Shown: positions 37,126 through 45,731, numbered from the stretch's first letter. The stretch: 64,000 nucleotides of DNA from Burkholderiales bacterium (GCA_020848435.1 JADLAC010000002.1:62001-126000); one strand, 5' to 3'. Notes: a model not told the origin generated them from the letters alone. A program made the numbers and translations.

Positions 37126-38034
37126 TCAGCGGACGGCCTCGTCGACCTGCGCGTCGGTGAGGAGCTTTCCCGATTCGCCATCGACGCCGGGAGGGCGCAT
37201 GTTGCGCTCCGCGACCTCGGTGAGGTCGTGACGCAGCTGCAGGCGTTGCGAGGCGGCCCGCACGCGCGCGACGATCTCCCGGTGCGACAGATGCAGCGGG
37301 CGCTTGCTGGCGATCAAGAGCTTGTTGCCCGAGCCGACCACGTCGACGATCAGGATGCCCTCGTACACGGCGCGATAGGTCTTCACCATGGAGTCGTACA
37401 GGCGATTGATGTCGCGGCCCCACAGGTTGCCGACCACGATGCCGCGCGCGGACAGAATGTTCTTCACGCCGCTCAGGAACTCGCGCGTCGTCAGGTGCGG
37501 CGGCACGCTGTCGCTGCCGAAGCCGTCGAGGAAGATGAGATCGTAGCGCTGCTTGGTCTGCTCCACATAACGCCGCCCGTCTTCGACGTGGGCGTGCAGC
37601 AAGGCATCCTCGCGAAAGCCGAAATGGCTTTTCGCCACTTCGACCACCGTGGGGTCGATATCGACGGCATCGATTCTCGTATCCGGACTGCGTTTGCGCA
37701 GGAAACCGGGTATGGTGCCTCCGCCGAGGCCAACGACCAAGGCCGATTCCGGTTGCTCGACGAAGGCGAGCGCGATGGGAATCACGCGCGCATAAGCGAG
37801 CTCGAGATGATCCGGGTCGTCCAGCTTGACCACACTCTGGCGCGCGCCGTAGCGCTCGAAGCGCAGGATGCGTAGCCCCGCGTCGTCCTCGCTCACGTAA
37901 ATGGTGTTGTAGGGCGACTTCTTCTCGAGAATGATCTTTTCGCCCGCGAACGCCGGCTGGGCGAGCCAGACGAGGCATGCGAGGAAAACGACGGCAAGCC
38001 GTTTACGGCGATCTTTGAATCGTGATGCGTTCAC
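37126..38034 (-). CDS. Spermidine-synthase-like methyltransferase-fold protein with signal peptide
   Basis: 302 residues from GTG 38032-38034, which overlaps the upstream stop (GTGA). The first 30 residues look like a signal peptide or anchor (RLAVVFLACLVWLAQPAFAG). The rest is a spermidine-synthase fold: nucleotide-binding VVGLGGGTIPGFL, acidic DAVDIDPTVVEVAK, and YDLIFLDGFGSDSVP at the catalytic loop. Spermidine synthases are normally cytoplasmic, so the leader is odd. It may use decarboxylated SAM or another aminopropyl or methyl donor; the substrate is unproven. Confidence 0.8.
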   Translation of the reverse strand: MNASRFKDRRKRLAVVFLACLVWLAQPAFAGEKIILEKKSPYNTIYVSEDDAGLRILRFERYGARQSVVKLDDPDHLELAYARVIPIALAFVEQPESALVVGLGGGTIPGFLRKRSPDTRIDAVDIDPTVVEVAKSHFGFREDALLHAHVEDGRRYVEQTKQRYDLIFLDGFGSDSVPPHLTTREFLSGVKNILSARGIVVGNLWGRDINRLYDSMVKTYRAVYEGILIVDVVGSGNKLLIASKRPLHLSHREIVARVRAASQRLQLRHDLTEVAERNMRPPGVDGESGKLLTDAQVDEAVR

Positions 38035-38342
38035 GCCGCTGGGGAGAGCACGTGGATCACGCGGCTCGCGAGCATGTCCTTGACCTTGGCGGAATAGGCC
38101 GCCATGTGCGGTGCCGCGGCGTGCGCCTTGAGCGCGTCCGCATCGCGCCACTTCTCGATCACGACGAAGCTGTCGGGGCCGAACCTGGCCTGAAAGCTGC
38201 CGATGCCCTCGGCGTCGACTGCTGGCCCGTATTCCAAGCAGCCGTCTTCGGCCCGCACGGCCGCGATGTTGGCCCGGAATGCTCGCAGGATCGCTTCGCG
38301 CTGTCCGGGCTTGGCGGTGATGATGGCTATGACGTGGATCAT
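38031..38342 (-). CDS. Antibiotic-biosynthesis-monooxygenase (ABM) domain protein, putative quinol monooxygenase
   Basis: 103 residues, a single ferredoxin-like ABM domain. Conserved features are the N-terminal strand MIHVIAIITAKPGQRE, the EDGCLEYGP turn, and the FVVIEKWRDADALKAH strand. YgiN-type relatives act on quinols as dimers without cofactor. Its stop overlaps the GTG start of the spermidine-synthase-like gene, implying coupled translation. The substrate is not evident. Confidence 0.85.
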   Translation of the reverse strand: MIHVIAIITAKPGQREAILRAFRANIAAVRAEDGCLEYGPAVDAEGIGSFQARFGPDSFVVIEKWRDADALKAHAAAPHMAAYSAKVKDMLASRVIHVLSPAA

Positions 38343-38639
38343 CGGGCGACCTCCTGCGCGAGAAAACCGCAGTGTAGCGCGATGCGGGGGGCGGATCACA
38401 GCGCGCATGCCGGCAGCCGCGAGCCTCGATCGGTTCCGAACAGGAAAGCTGCGGTAACGGAGCATGCGCGCAGCGCGCTACTCCAGGCTTCCTAATGCCA
38501 TCGGCAAAGCAGCCGCGCCCCGGTATCATAGGCGGGCCGCACGCAACCCGGCTGGGGTTCGGTCCGACCCTGCAGATGTTCGTCCGGCTCTTCAGCTTTC
38601 GTTCGCTGCGAGCTCGAGGACCCATAACGCGGAGGAACC

Positions 38640-39992
38640 ATGGCAATCAAACATCGCGCCGTTTCGCGCCGGACGAGGCTCGTGTCCGCCTGCTTGTTTG
38701 GCCTCGCCTGCGCGGCAACGCTCCCGGCGCAGGCCCAGCAGGTTCTGTCGATCGTGACCTCGTTTCCCAAGGACTTGACCGCCGTCTACAAGAAGGCGTT
38801 CGAGGCCAGGAATCCGGGTATCACGGTGGAGATCCTCAACAAGGGGACGTCGGCCGGTGTGGCCTTCGTGCGCGAAGCGCCGGATGGCAACAAGCCCGAC
38901 GTGTTCTGGGCCTCCGCCCCGGACGCGTTCGAGGTCCTGGCCAACGAGAAGCTGCTGCAGAAATTCGACGGGGCCAACAAGGCGGTTCCCGCCAAGGTCG
39001 GCGACTATCCGATCAACGATCCCGAGGGCCTGTACTACGGCCAGGCGCTTGCCGGCTACGGCATCATGTGGAACACGCGCTACATGAAGGCCAACAAGCT
39101 GCCAGAGCCCAAGGAATGGGCCGACCTCGCCAAGCCGGTGTACTTCAACCACGTGGCGATATCGTCGCCGTCGCGCTCGGGTACCACGCACTTGACGGTG
39201 GAGACGATTCTGCAAGGCGAAGGCTGGAACGAGGGGTGGCGCCAGATGCTGCAAATCGGCGGCAACTGCGCGGCCATCACCGAGCGCAGCTTCGGCGTGC
39301 CGGACGGGGTCAACAACGGCCAGTTCGGCCTGGGGCTGGTGATCGATTTCTTTGGCCTCTCGGCCAAGTCGTCGGGCTTTCCGGTCGAGTTTGTCTATCC
39401 CTCGGTGACCGCGATCGTGCCGGCCAACATCGGCCTGATCGCCAATGCCAAGAACGCGGAGCTGGGGAAGCGATTCATCAGCTTCACCTTGTCGCCCGAG
39501 GGCCAGCAGTTGTTGTTCGACGCGAAGATCAGCCGCCTGCCGGTGCTGCCGGCGATGTACGAGAAGGCGCCCGCGGGCTATCCCAATCCCTTCGGCGGCA
39601 AGATCACGGCCAAGGTCAAGTTCGATTCGGACCTTTCGCGCTCGCGCTATTACGTCGTGAACAGCATGTTCGACCACACCGTGACTTTCCGCCACAAGGA
39701 GCTGGTAGCGGCAACCAAGGCGATCAACGATGCAGCCGCGAAGCTCGCGGGCAAGCCCAATGCGAAGGCCGAGGCGCTGCTCAACGAGGCGCGCAAGGTG
39801 GCCTACAGCCCGGTGGTTGGCGAAGAAAGAGCGAGGGACAAGGAATTCCTCAGCCTCTACAGCGCCAGCAAGCGCGATGCGTTGAAGACCAAGCAGTTGA
39901 CGGCGCTCGAAGAGGAATGGGGCAGCCAGGCGCGCAAGAACTACGCGCGCGCCCAGGAGCTGGCCGGCCAAGCCGCCGCGCTGGCACGCTGA
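38640..39992 (+). CDS. ABC transporter periplasmic substrate-binding protein (Fe3+/AfuA-PgtC-like)
   Basis: 450 residues. Signal peptide about 1-31 (ending PAQAQ). The body is a type II periplasmic-binding fold of the iron(III)/polyamine/phosphoglycerate family (LSIVTSFPKDLTAVYKKAFE, VFWASAPDAFEVL, YPSVTAIVPANIGLI). A C-terminal extension of about 110 residues after the core is predicted helical. GGAGGAACC precedes the ATG. First gene of a three-gene importer operon. The ligand is uncertain: iron is not strongly indicated because no clear tyrosine pair is visible. Confidence 0.88.
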   Translation: MAIKHRAVSRRTRLVSACLFGLACAATLPAQAQQVLSIVTSFPKDLTAVYKKAFEARNPGITVEILNKGTSAGVAFVREAPDGNKPDVFWASAPDAFEVLANEKLLQKFDGANKAVPAKVGDYPINDPEGLYYGQALAGYGIMWNTRYMKANKLPEPKEWADLAKPVYFNHVAISSPSRSGTTHLTVETILQGEGWNEGWRQMLQIGGNCAAITERSFGVPDGVNNGQFGLGLVIDFFGLSAKSSGFPVEFVYPSVTAIVPANIGLIANAKNAELGKRFISFTLSPEGQQLLFDAKISRLPVLPAMYEKAPAGYPNPFGGKITAKVKFDSDLSRSRYYVVNSMFDHTVTFRHKELVAATKAINDAAAKLAGKPNAKAEALLNEARKVAYSPVVGEERARDKEFLSLYSASKRDALKTKQLTALEEEWGSQARKNYARAQELAGQAAALAR

Positions 39993-40017
39993 TTCTCCGG
40001 CGCATTTCCGCCAGGCA

Positions 40018-41736
40018 ATGGCAACGGCTGAGTCGGCCGGCGGCGCCGTCGCGGCGCCGGCCGGGGGGGCGGGCTTGCAGGGCGCGGTCGCCCTCGCGAT
40101 CGCCGCCTTTCTGCTGATCTTCCTGATCGTGCCGGTCGGCACGGTGATCTATGTCGCCTTCGCCAATCCGGACGGCGGTCTCACGCTCGCGCACTTCGGC
40201 AGCTTCTTCCAGCTTTCGCTCATGCGCGAATCCTTCTGGAACAGCCTGTACGTCGCCGCGGCCTCGGTCGTGTTCGCCTCGCTCATCGCCCTACCGCTCG
40301 CGTACTTCACTGCCCGTTTCCAATTCCGCGGCGCGCTGCTGATCCAGACGCTCGGCGTGCTGCCGCTCATCATGCCGCCGTTCGTGGGCGCCGTGGCCAT
40401 GCAGCTCGTCTTCGGCCGCAGCGGCTCACTCAACCTGCTGCTCAACGACTGGCTCGGCATCACCCTGCCCATCATGGATGGGTTGAACGGCGTCATATTC
40501 GTCGAGGCGCTGCATTACTTCCCGTTCATCCTGATGAACCTGATCGTCGCGCTCAACAACATCGACAGCGCGATGGAGGAATCGGCGCAAAACTTGGGCT
40601 CGAGCGGCATGCGGCTGTTCCGCCGCATCGTGTTTCCGCTGGCGATGCCGGGTTACGTCGCGGGCGCATCACTCGTGTTCGTCAAGGTATTCGACGACCT
40701 CGGCACGCCGCTCGTGCTCAACACCACCAACATGCTCGCGCCCCAGGCTTACCTGCGCATCACGTCGATCGGAATCGAGGATCCGGTGGGTTATGTGATC
40801 AGCGTGCTGATGATCGTGTTTTCGCTGTTCGCGCTGTGGGCCTCGGCGCTCGCCTTGCGCGGCCGCGACTACGCGACGCTGCAGCGCGGCGGATCGACGC
40901 TCGGCAAGCGCAGGCTCAAGCCGTGGCAGTCGCTGCTCGCTTACGGCTGGATCGCCTTCGTGCTCCTGCTGGTGCTCTCGCCGCACCTCGGGATACTGCT
41001 GCTGTCGTTCGCGAAGGTGTGGAGCTTCAGCGTCCTGCCCGATGCCTACACGCTGGAGCATTACGCCACCCTGTACCACGACTCGCCGCGGATGATCGGC
41101 AATACCTTGCTCTATTGCGGGCTCGCTGCGGGTCTGGACGTCGTCCTCGGCACCGCGATCGCCTATCTCATGTTGCGTTCGCGCCTGCCGCTTCGCCGCT
41201 CGCTCGATTTCATGGCGAGCGCGGCGCTCGCGATCCCCGGCGTGGTGCTCGCCATCGGCTACCTGCGCACGTTTCGCAACGTCGAAATCCCGTTCAGCGG
41301 CGAGCTGCTCACGTCGTCCTGGATTCTGCTCATGCTCGCCTACACGGTGCGCCGCCTGCCTTACGCCTTGCGCTCGTGCGTGGCCGCACTGCAGCAGCTC
41401 CACGTCTCGCTCGAAGAGGCGGCCGAGAACCTCGGTGCCGGCAAGCGGCGCACGATCCAGCGCATCGTCGTGCCCTTGATGGCCGGCGGCATGCTGGCGG
41501 GTTTCGTCACGAGCTTTATGACCGCGGCGGTCGAGCTGTCTGCGACCATCATGTTGACGACCTCGCAGAGCGCCGCGCCGATGTCCTACGGCATCTACCT
41601 GTACATGCAATCGGCCGCGGGCCGCGGTCCGGGTGCCGCGCTCGGTGTGCTCGCCGTGCTGCTGGTCGCGCTCGGCACGTACTTGTCGCATCGCTTCCTG
41701 CGCTCGCGCGCCGCGGAGCTCGAGACCCGAATGTAG
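40018..41736 (+). CDS. ABC transporter permease, two fused BPD domains
   Basis: 572 residues with about 12 membrane segments in two homologous halves, each with an inner-membrane EAA loop (EESAQNLGSSGMRLFRRI near 185-205 and EEAAENLGAGKRRTIQRI near 465-485). This is the AfuB/SfuB-like arrangement of iron(III)-type importers. It lies between the binding protein and the ATPase genes and should form the membrane channel of that system. Confidence 0.92.
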   Translation: MATAESAGGAVAAPAGGAGLQGAVALAIAAFLLIFLIVPVGTVIYVAFANPDGGLTLAHFGSFFQLSLMRESFWNSLYVAAASVVFASLIALPLAYFTARFQFRGALLIQTLGVLPLIMPPFVGAVAMQLVFGRSGSLNLLLNDWLGITLPIMDGLNGVIFVEALHYFPFILMNLIVALNNIDSAMEESAQNLGSSGMRLFRRIVFPLAMPGYVAGASLVFVKVFDDLGTPLVLNTTNMLAPQAYLRITSIGIEDPVGYVISVLMIVFSLFALWASALALRGRDYATLQRGGSTLGKRRLKPWQSLLAYGWIAFVLLLVLSPHLGILLLSFAKVWSFSVLPDAYTLEHYATLYHDSPRMIGNTLLYCGLAAGLDVVLGTAIAYLMLRSRLPLRRSLDFMASAALAIPGVVLAIGYLRTFRNVEIPFSGELLTSSWILLMLAYTVRRLPYALRSCVAALQQLHVSLEEAAENLGAGKRRTIQRIVVPLMAGGMLAGFVTSFMTAAVELSATIMLTTSQSAAPMSYGIYLYMQSAAGRGPGAALGVLAVLLVALGTYLSHRFLRSRAAELETRM

Positions 41737-41763
41737 GCGGGGCAGAGATTGCAGGGAGATCGA

Positions 41764-42849
41764 ATGCAGAACCAGGTGAGAGTCGAAGCCCGCAACATCG
41801 CGTTGAGCTACGGCACCACGCCGGTATTGCGCGACGTCAACCTGGTGATCGAGCCGGGCGAATTCTTCGCACTGCTCGGGCCGTCGGGTTCGGGCAAGTC
41901 GACCTTGTTGCGCCTGATCGCGGGCTTCAACCAGGCGCAGTCGGGCCAGATCCTGATCGGCGGCGAGGACGTATCGCGCATCCCGCCGTGGAAGCGCAAC
42001 GTGGGCATGGTATTTCAGAACTATGCGCTGTGGCCGCACATGAGCGTCTGGCAGAACGTCGCCTTCGGCCTGGAAGAGCGCCGGCTGCCGAAGGGCGTGA
42101 TCGCGCAAAAGGTAGCGGCGGCGCTCGCGCTGGTGAGTCTTTCCGACTACGCCAAGCGCAGGCCGAGCCAGCTCTCCGGCGGGCAGCAGCAACGCGTGGC
42201 GCTGGCGCGCACGATCGCGATCGAGCCGAACGTCCTGCTGCTCGACGAGCCGCTGTCGAATCTCGATGCCAAGCTGCGGCTGCACATGCGCGACGAGCTG
42301 CGGCAGTTGCAGCGCAGCCTCGGCATTACGACGATCTTCGTTACCCACGACCAGGAAGAAGCGATGACGACGGCCGCTCGCATCGCCGTCATGGACCAGG
42401 GCGTGATTCAGCAAGTGGGTACGCCGATGGACTTGTTCGACAATCCGGTGAACCGGTTCGTCGCCAATTTCGTCGGCAGCATCAACCTGCTGCCCGGATC
42501 GATACGCGCGTCGGCGCCACCGCTGCGCGTCGTCTCTCCGGTGCTTGGCGAATTTTCTCTTCCGCAGCTCGCGCAGGTCCCGCCCGCCGGTGCGATCGAG
42601 GTGGGATTTCGGCCGCATGCAGTTGTGTTGAAAGCGGTGGATGCGCCGCGCGACGGCGAGCACGTCTGGCTCCAAGGCACGGTGAACGATTACGAATTCC
42701 TCGGCGAGTTCGTGCGCTACCACATCGGGCTCGAACAAGGCTCGATGGTTGCCGATCAGCCGCATCGCGCCGGCCACGCGCCGTTCGCGCGCGCGAGCCG
42801 GGTCGCGATCGGCATACCGCCCGCGGAGATGCGGCTGATCGGGGATTGA
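41764..42849 (+). CDS. ABC transporter ATP-binding protein
   Basis: 361 residues from ATG 41764. Walker A GPSGSGKST, Q-loop, signature LSGGQQQR and Walker B VLLLDEPLSNLDAKLR are all intact. A C-terminal TOBE domain (about 280-355) places it in the MalK/PotA/FbpC group. It energises the importer formed with the two upstream genes. It converges with the LysR gene 30 nt downstream. Confidence 0.94.
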   Translation: MQNQVRVEARNIALSYGTTPVLRDVNLVIEPGEFFALLGPSGSGKSTLLRLIAGFNQAQSGQILIGGEDVSRIPPWKRNVGMVFQNYALWPHMSVWQNVAFGLEERRLPKGVIAQKVAAALALVSLSDYAKRRPSQLSGGQQQRVALARTIAIEPNVLLLDEPLSNLDAKLRLHMRDELRQLQRSLGITTIFVTHDQEEAMTTAARIAVMDQGVIQQVGTPMDLFDNPVNRFVANFVGSINLLPGSIRASAPPLRVVSPVLGEFSLPQLAQVPPAGAIEVGFRPHAVVLKAVDAPRDGEHVWLQGTVNDYEFLGEFVRYHIGLEQGSMVADQPHRAGHAPFARASRVAIGIPPAEMRLIGD

Positions 42850-42879
42850 TTTCCGCGCGCAGATGGCGCCGTTTGCACC

Positions 42880-43860
42880 TTAGGCTACGGCCGTCCTCAG
42901 GACGGGCGCCAAGCGATGCAGAAGCTCGTGGTCGACGTTGCCTGCCGTGGTGCCTTGGCGGATGACCTCGATGCTCAAGTGCGGCGCCAATAGCGACAGG
43001 AACGCGCGGGCGTGCCCCGTCAAGTAGCCGTGCTTTCTCATTACCAGGTTGAGGATGCTGGGACGAAATAGATGATCCGCCTTGAATGACAGCAAGTTGC
43101 TGTCGTGGCTCGGATCGAAGGCGATTTCGGCCAGTATCGCAATGCCCATGCCGAGATCGACGTAAGTCTTGCTGACGTCCGCATCGATCGCGCTACAGAC
43201 GATGCGCGGCCGCAATCCGGCCTTCGCAAATGTCTCGTCCACGATCCGGCGGCCGCTGAAGGGCATCGAGTAGGCAACGATCGGATACTTCGCGATCTTC
43301 CTTAGCGTCAGCTTCCCTTCGTCCGCGATAGGATGATCGCGGGGCGCGATCAAGCAGCGCGGCAGCTTGAACGCCGGCAGCGCCACGAGCTTGGGGTCGA
43401 GTTTCGGGCCCACCGTGGTGACGCCGATATCGGCCTCGCCGTTGGCGACGAGTTCGCAGCAGCTCACCGGGTCGCCCTGGCGCAACGTGAGCAGCGCCTT
43501 TGCGTGCTTCGAGGTGAACGCGGCGACGACGCGCGGCAACGTGTAACGCGCGTGCAGGTGAGTGGTCGAGATTCGCAACTCGCCGGCGCCGTCGAGCGCG
43601 TGGCCGCGGCCGATGTGTCTCATGTCCGCGGCGTCCAAGACCATTCGTTGCCCGATGCGCAGGATGTCCTCTCCATCGGGCGTCAAGGCTACGACCTTGT
43701 TGCGAGTCCGCATGAAGATGCGCACGCCGAGCTCGTCTTCGAGCTCCTGGATCTGGCGGCTCAGCGTAGGTTGGGTTCGGTGCAACGCGACGGCCGCGGC
43801 AGAGAAATTGAAGTTGCTGCGCACGACCGCGCATATCGCCTCGATCTGTTGCAGGTTCAT
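42880..43860 (-). CDS. LysR-family transcriptional regulator, CysB-like branch
   Basis: 326 residues. The winged-helix N-terminus (FNFSAAAVALHRTQPTLSRQI) and TTHLHARYTLP in the effector domain resemble the CysB-like group, as does the other LysR protein at 31337. It diverges from the UGSC selenoprotein operon over 116 nt and most likely controls it. The effector may be the operon's substrate. Confidence 0.9.
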   Translation of the reverse strand: MNLQQIEAICAVVRSNFNFSAAAVALHRTQPTLSRQIQELEDELGVRIFMRTRNKVVALTPDGEDILRIGQRMVLDAADMRHIGRGHALDGAGELRISTTHLHARYTLPRVVAAFTSKHAKALLTLRQGDPVSCCELVANGEADIGVTTVGPKLDPKLVALPAFKLPRCLIAPRDHPIADEGKLTLRKIAKYPIVAYSMPFSGRRIVDETFAKAGLRPRIVCSAIDADVSKTYVDLGMGIAILAEIAFDPSHDSNLLSFKADHLFRPSILNLVMRKHGYLTGHARAFLSLLAPHLSIEVIRQGTTAGNVDHELLHRLAPVLRTAVA

Positions 43861-43906
43861 ACGGCGGCGCGACCTCGCTATGCCTTGACCGGATACCAGT
43901 ATTCGG

Positions 43907-43925
43907 ATTTATTCGTTGAACAAAT
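43907..43925. promoter_or_regulatory. Candidate LysR operator upstream of the UGSC operon
   Basis: A 19-nt imperfect palindrome: ATTTATT and ACAAAT/AACAAAT-type arms around CGTTG (6 of 7 arm positions pair), in an AT-rich patch between the divergent LysR and selenoprotein genes. It has the ATTT-N11-AAAT shape typical of LysR sites. It lies 52 nt before the selenoprotein ATG. Confidence 0.4.
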
Positions 43926-43976
43926 AGTGCGACTCTTTCTATCATCGCGTCAATGCTTCCTTCGAAAGGACGGAAT

Positions 43977-44621
43977 ATGCCCGCTTTCAAGCTGAGCATG
44001 CTCTCACCGCTGGTACCCTACCTGGACGAGATCGCCGACTGCAAGCTTGCGCCGCGGCCCGCAACGCTGGACGGCAAGGTACTGGGCTTGCTGCCCAACT
44101 GGCGCCCCTCCGCAATCCATATTCTGCAAGCGCTGGGCGACTTGCTGCAGCAGCGGTTCGCCCTGAAAGCCGTATTCATGGAGCAGCCCGTGCGGGAGCT
44201 TCCGCTGCGCACGGGCAAGCTGATCGACACCATGAAGGATCGCCTCGATGACATCGCCGCACGTTGCGACGTCGTCATCACCGCGAGCGGCGATTGAGGG
44301 TCGTGTACGACGTGGTGTAGCCACGTCACGCCGGCACTGGAGGAACGCGGAATTCCGGCCGTCATGGTCGTGACCGACACGTTCGCACAATTCGCGCGCC
44401 GCATGTCCTCCACGCAGGGGTTCCCGTATGTAATCATCGCCGAGACACCGAACCCGATCCGCCAGCTCGAGCCCGAGGCGCTGCGCCCGCGAGCCGAGGC
44501 GATGATGCGGACCGTCGTCGATGGTCTCACCTTGTCGCCGGATGAGCTCAGAGCGCGCATGCACGGCCTCATCCAGGGGATCAACCCGAAAGGTGTCGCT
44601 CGCTCGACCGTGCCCGTTTGA
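43977..44621 (+). CDS. UGSC-family selenoprotein (in-frame TGA at 44295-44297 read as selenocysteine)
   Basis: 214 residues if TGA 44295-44297 is decoded as selenocysteine (Sec107). The frame continues without shift for 108 codons to a TGA at 44619. Across the TGA the protein reads ITASGD-U-GSCTTWCSHVT, giving the U-G-S-C redox motif after a GD, the signature of the UGSC selenoprotein family; Cys110 and Cys114 follow. A hairpin at 44303-44331 fits a bacterial SECIS. ATG 43977 is chosen because AAAGGA precedes it by 6 nt; ATG 43953 has no ribosome site. Standard annotation would split it into two fragments. Role: probably a thiol/selenol redox enzyme or reductase acting with the next gene; the reaction is unknown. 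Selenium genes (selA/B/C/D) must be encoded outside the window. Confidence 0.85.
44295..44297 (+). other. Predicted selenocysteine codon (UGA)
   Basis: TGA within a continuous coding frame, flanked upstream by GAT (Asp) and downstream by GGG-TCG-TGT (Gly-Ser-Cys). The next in-frame stop is at 44619. See the parent CDS and the SECIS hairpin. Confidence 0.82.
44303..44331 (+). promoter_or_regulatory. Candidate bacterial SECIS hairpin
   Basis: GACGTGG (44309-44315) pairs perfectly with CCACGTC (44321-44327) around the loop TGTAG (44316-44320). A lower helix GTGT (44303-44306) with ACGC (44328-44331) stacks below a two-base bulge. The stem begins 11 nt after the UGA and the loop begins 18 nt after it, with G in the second loop position. 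This fits known bacterial SECIS spacing and loop rules. It lies inside the coding sequence, as bacterial SECIS elements do. Confidence 0.75.
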
Positions 44622-44632
44622 GGACCTGGCTC

Positions 44633-45652
44633 ATGGCGCAAACAACGATTGACATTGAATCGGATTCGATCGAGGGCCTCTTGACCGAGGCGTACGAGTA
44701 CGCCTACGACCAAGGCTGGACCGACGGCCTGCCGATAATCCCCCCCACAGCGCAGGCGGTGAGGAAGTTCGTGGCGGCGTCGGGTCGCAAGGCCGATGAC
44801 CTGATTGCCTTGCTGCCGCCTCGAAAGGGCTGCGCGAGTGTCGAAGCAATCGCGGTGAGCGCCATCATGGCGGGCTGCCGCGCCGAATACATGCCCGTCG
44901 TGATCGCCGCCGTCGAAGCCGTTGCGGATCCCTCGTATCCGCTCGAGCTGATGCAGGTGACGACCAACCCGATGACGCCTTTCCTATTGGTGAACGGGCC
45001 GGTTCGCGACCAGTTGGAGATCAATTATCGAACGGGCTGCCTCGGGCCCGGATGGCGCGCCAATGCGACCATCGGGCGCGCCTTGCGCCTCGTCCTCGTC
45101 AACATCGGCGGTGCGCTGCCCGGCATCTATTCCAAGACCAGTTTCGGCTCGCCGCTGCGCTATTCCTACATCTGCGGCGAGAACGAAGAGGGCAATCCCT
45201 GGACGCCATTTCATATCGACCGCGGTTTCAAGGCGACCGACAGCACCGTGACGGCGTTCAAGGCGTCGAATTTCTGCAACATCTCGGGCGGCGAAGGCGT
45301 CGGTCCGGAGGAGATTCTGCGCCAGATCGCGACCAATATGCCGCCGATGTACGGCGGTGGCGATGGCGCGCTGCTTCTCTTGGGCGTGAATCACGCCCAA
45401 GCGCTGCACGAAGCGGGCCTCACCAAGCGCGATGTGCAGCAGCGCCTGTGGGAGCTTGCACGCTTGCCGAGATCTCATTTTGCCGCGGCGTTTGAATCGA
45501 CCGAGCGAGCCGCGGGTCGCGGTGACGACGAGAACGTCTGGCGCGCTTCGAGCCCCGAGGAAGTCTATATCGTGGTGGCCGGTGGACCCGGACCGCAAAA
45601 TGTCTACATCGGCGCCGGCATGCCGCAGACGCGACTGGTCGTATCGCGCTAG
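44633..45652 (+). CDS. Protein of unknown function linked to the UGSC selenoprotein
   Basis: 339 residues from ATG 44633, with GAGGA 8 nt before it and 11 nt after the selenoprotein stop. I recognise no characterised family. Visible features: an N-terminal WTDGLPIIPPT, five well-spaced cysteines (KGCAS, AGCRAEY, TGCLGPG, YICGENEEGNPW, NFCNISGGEG) and Gly-rich loops (MYGGGDGALLLLGVNH, VVAGGPGPQNVYIGAG). There is no signal peptide, so it is probably cytoplasmic. Tight coupling suggests it works with the selenoprotein, perhaps as its redox or catalytic partner; that is inference. Confidence 0.8.
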   Translation: MAQTTIDIESDSIEGLLTEAYEYAYDQGWTDGLPIIPPTAQAVRKFVAASGRKADDLIALLPPRKGCASVEAIAVSAIMAGCRAEYMPVVIAAVEAVADPSYPLELMQVTTNPMTPFLLVNGPVRDQLEINYRTGCLGPGWRANATIGRALRLVLVNIGGALPGIYSKTSFGSPLRYSYICGENEEGNPWTPFHIDRGFKATDSTVTAFKASNFCNISGGEGVGPEEILRQIATNMPPMYGGGDGALLLLGVNHAQALHEAGLTKRDVQQRLWELARLPRSHFAAAFESTERAAGRGDDENVWRASSPEEVYIVVAGGPGPQNVYIGAGMPQTRLVVSR

Positions 45653-45731
45653 CCAGACGTGCCCGCGACGATACGCTGGTATATCCGAAGCCGGCGCGTG
45701 TGTAGGGCGCGCTGACGCAGGGGAGGACACG

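Noticed and set aside
40669..42777. 702-residue minus-strand frame opposite the ABC permease and ATPase genes
   Set aside because: Composition is Arg/Gln/His-rich shadow sequence, with no domain, while the plus-strand genes are clearly real.
43953..44621. Reading the UGSC gene as a nonsense-mutated pseudogene or as two separate genes
   Set aside because: The stop falls exactly at the U of a U-G-S-C motif, the frame is kept on both sides, a SECIS-like hairpin follows at the right distance, and the downstream half has no start signal of its own.
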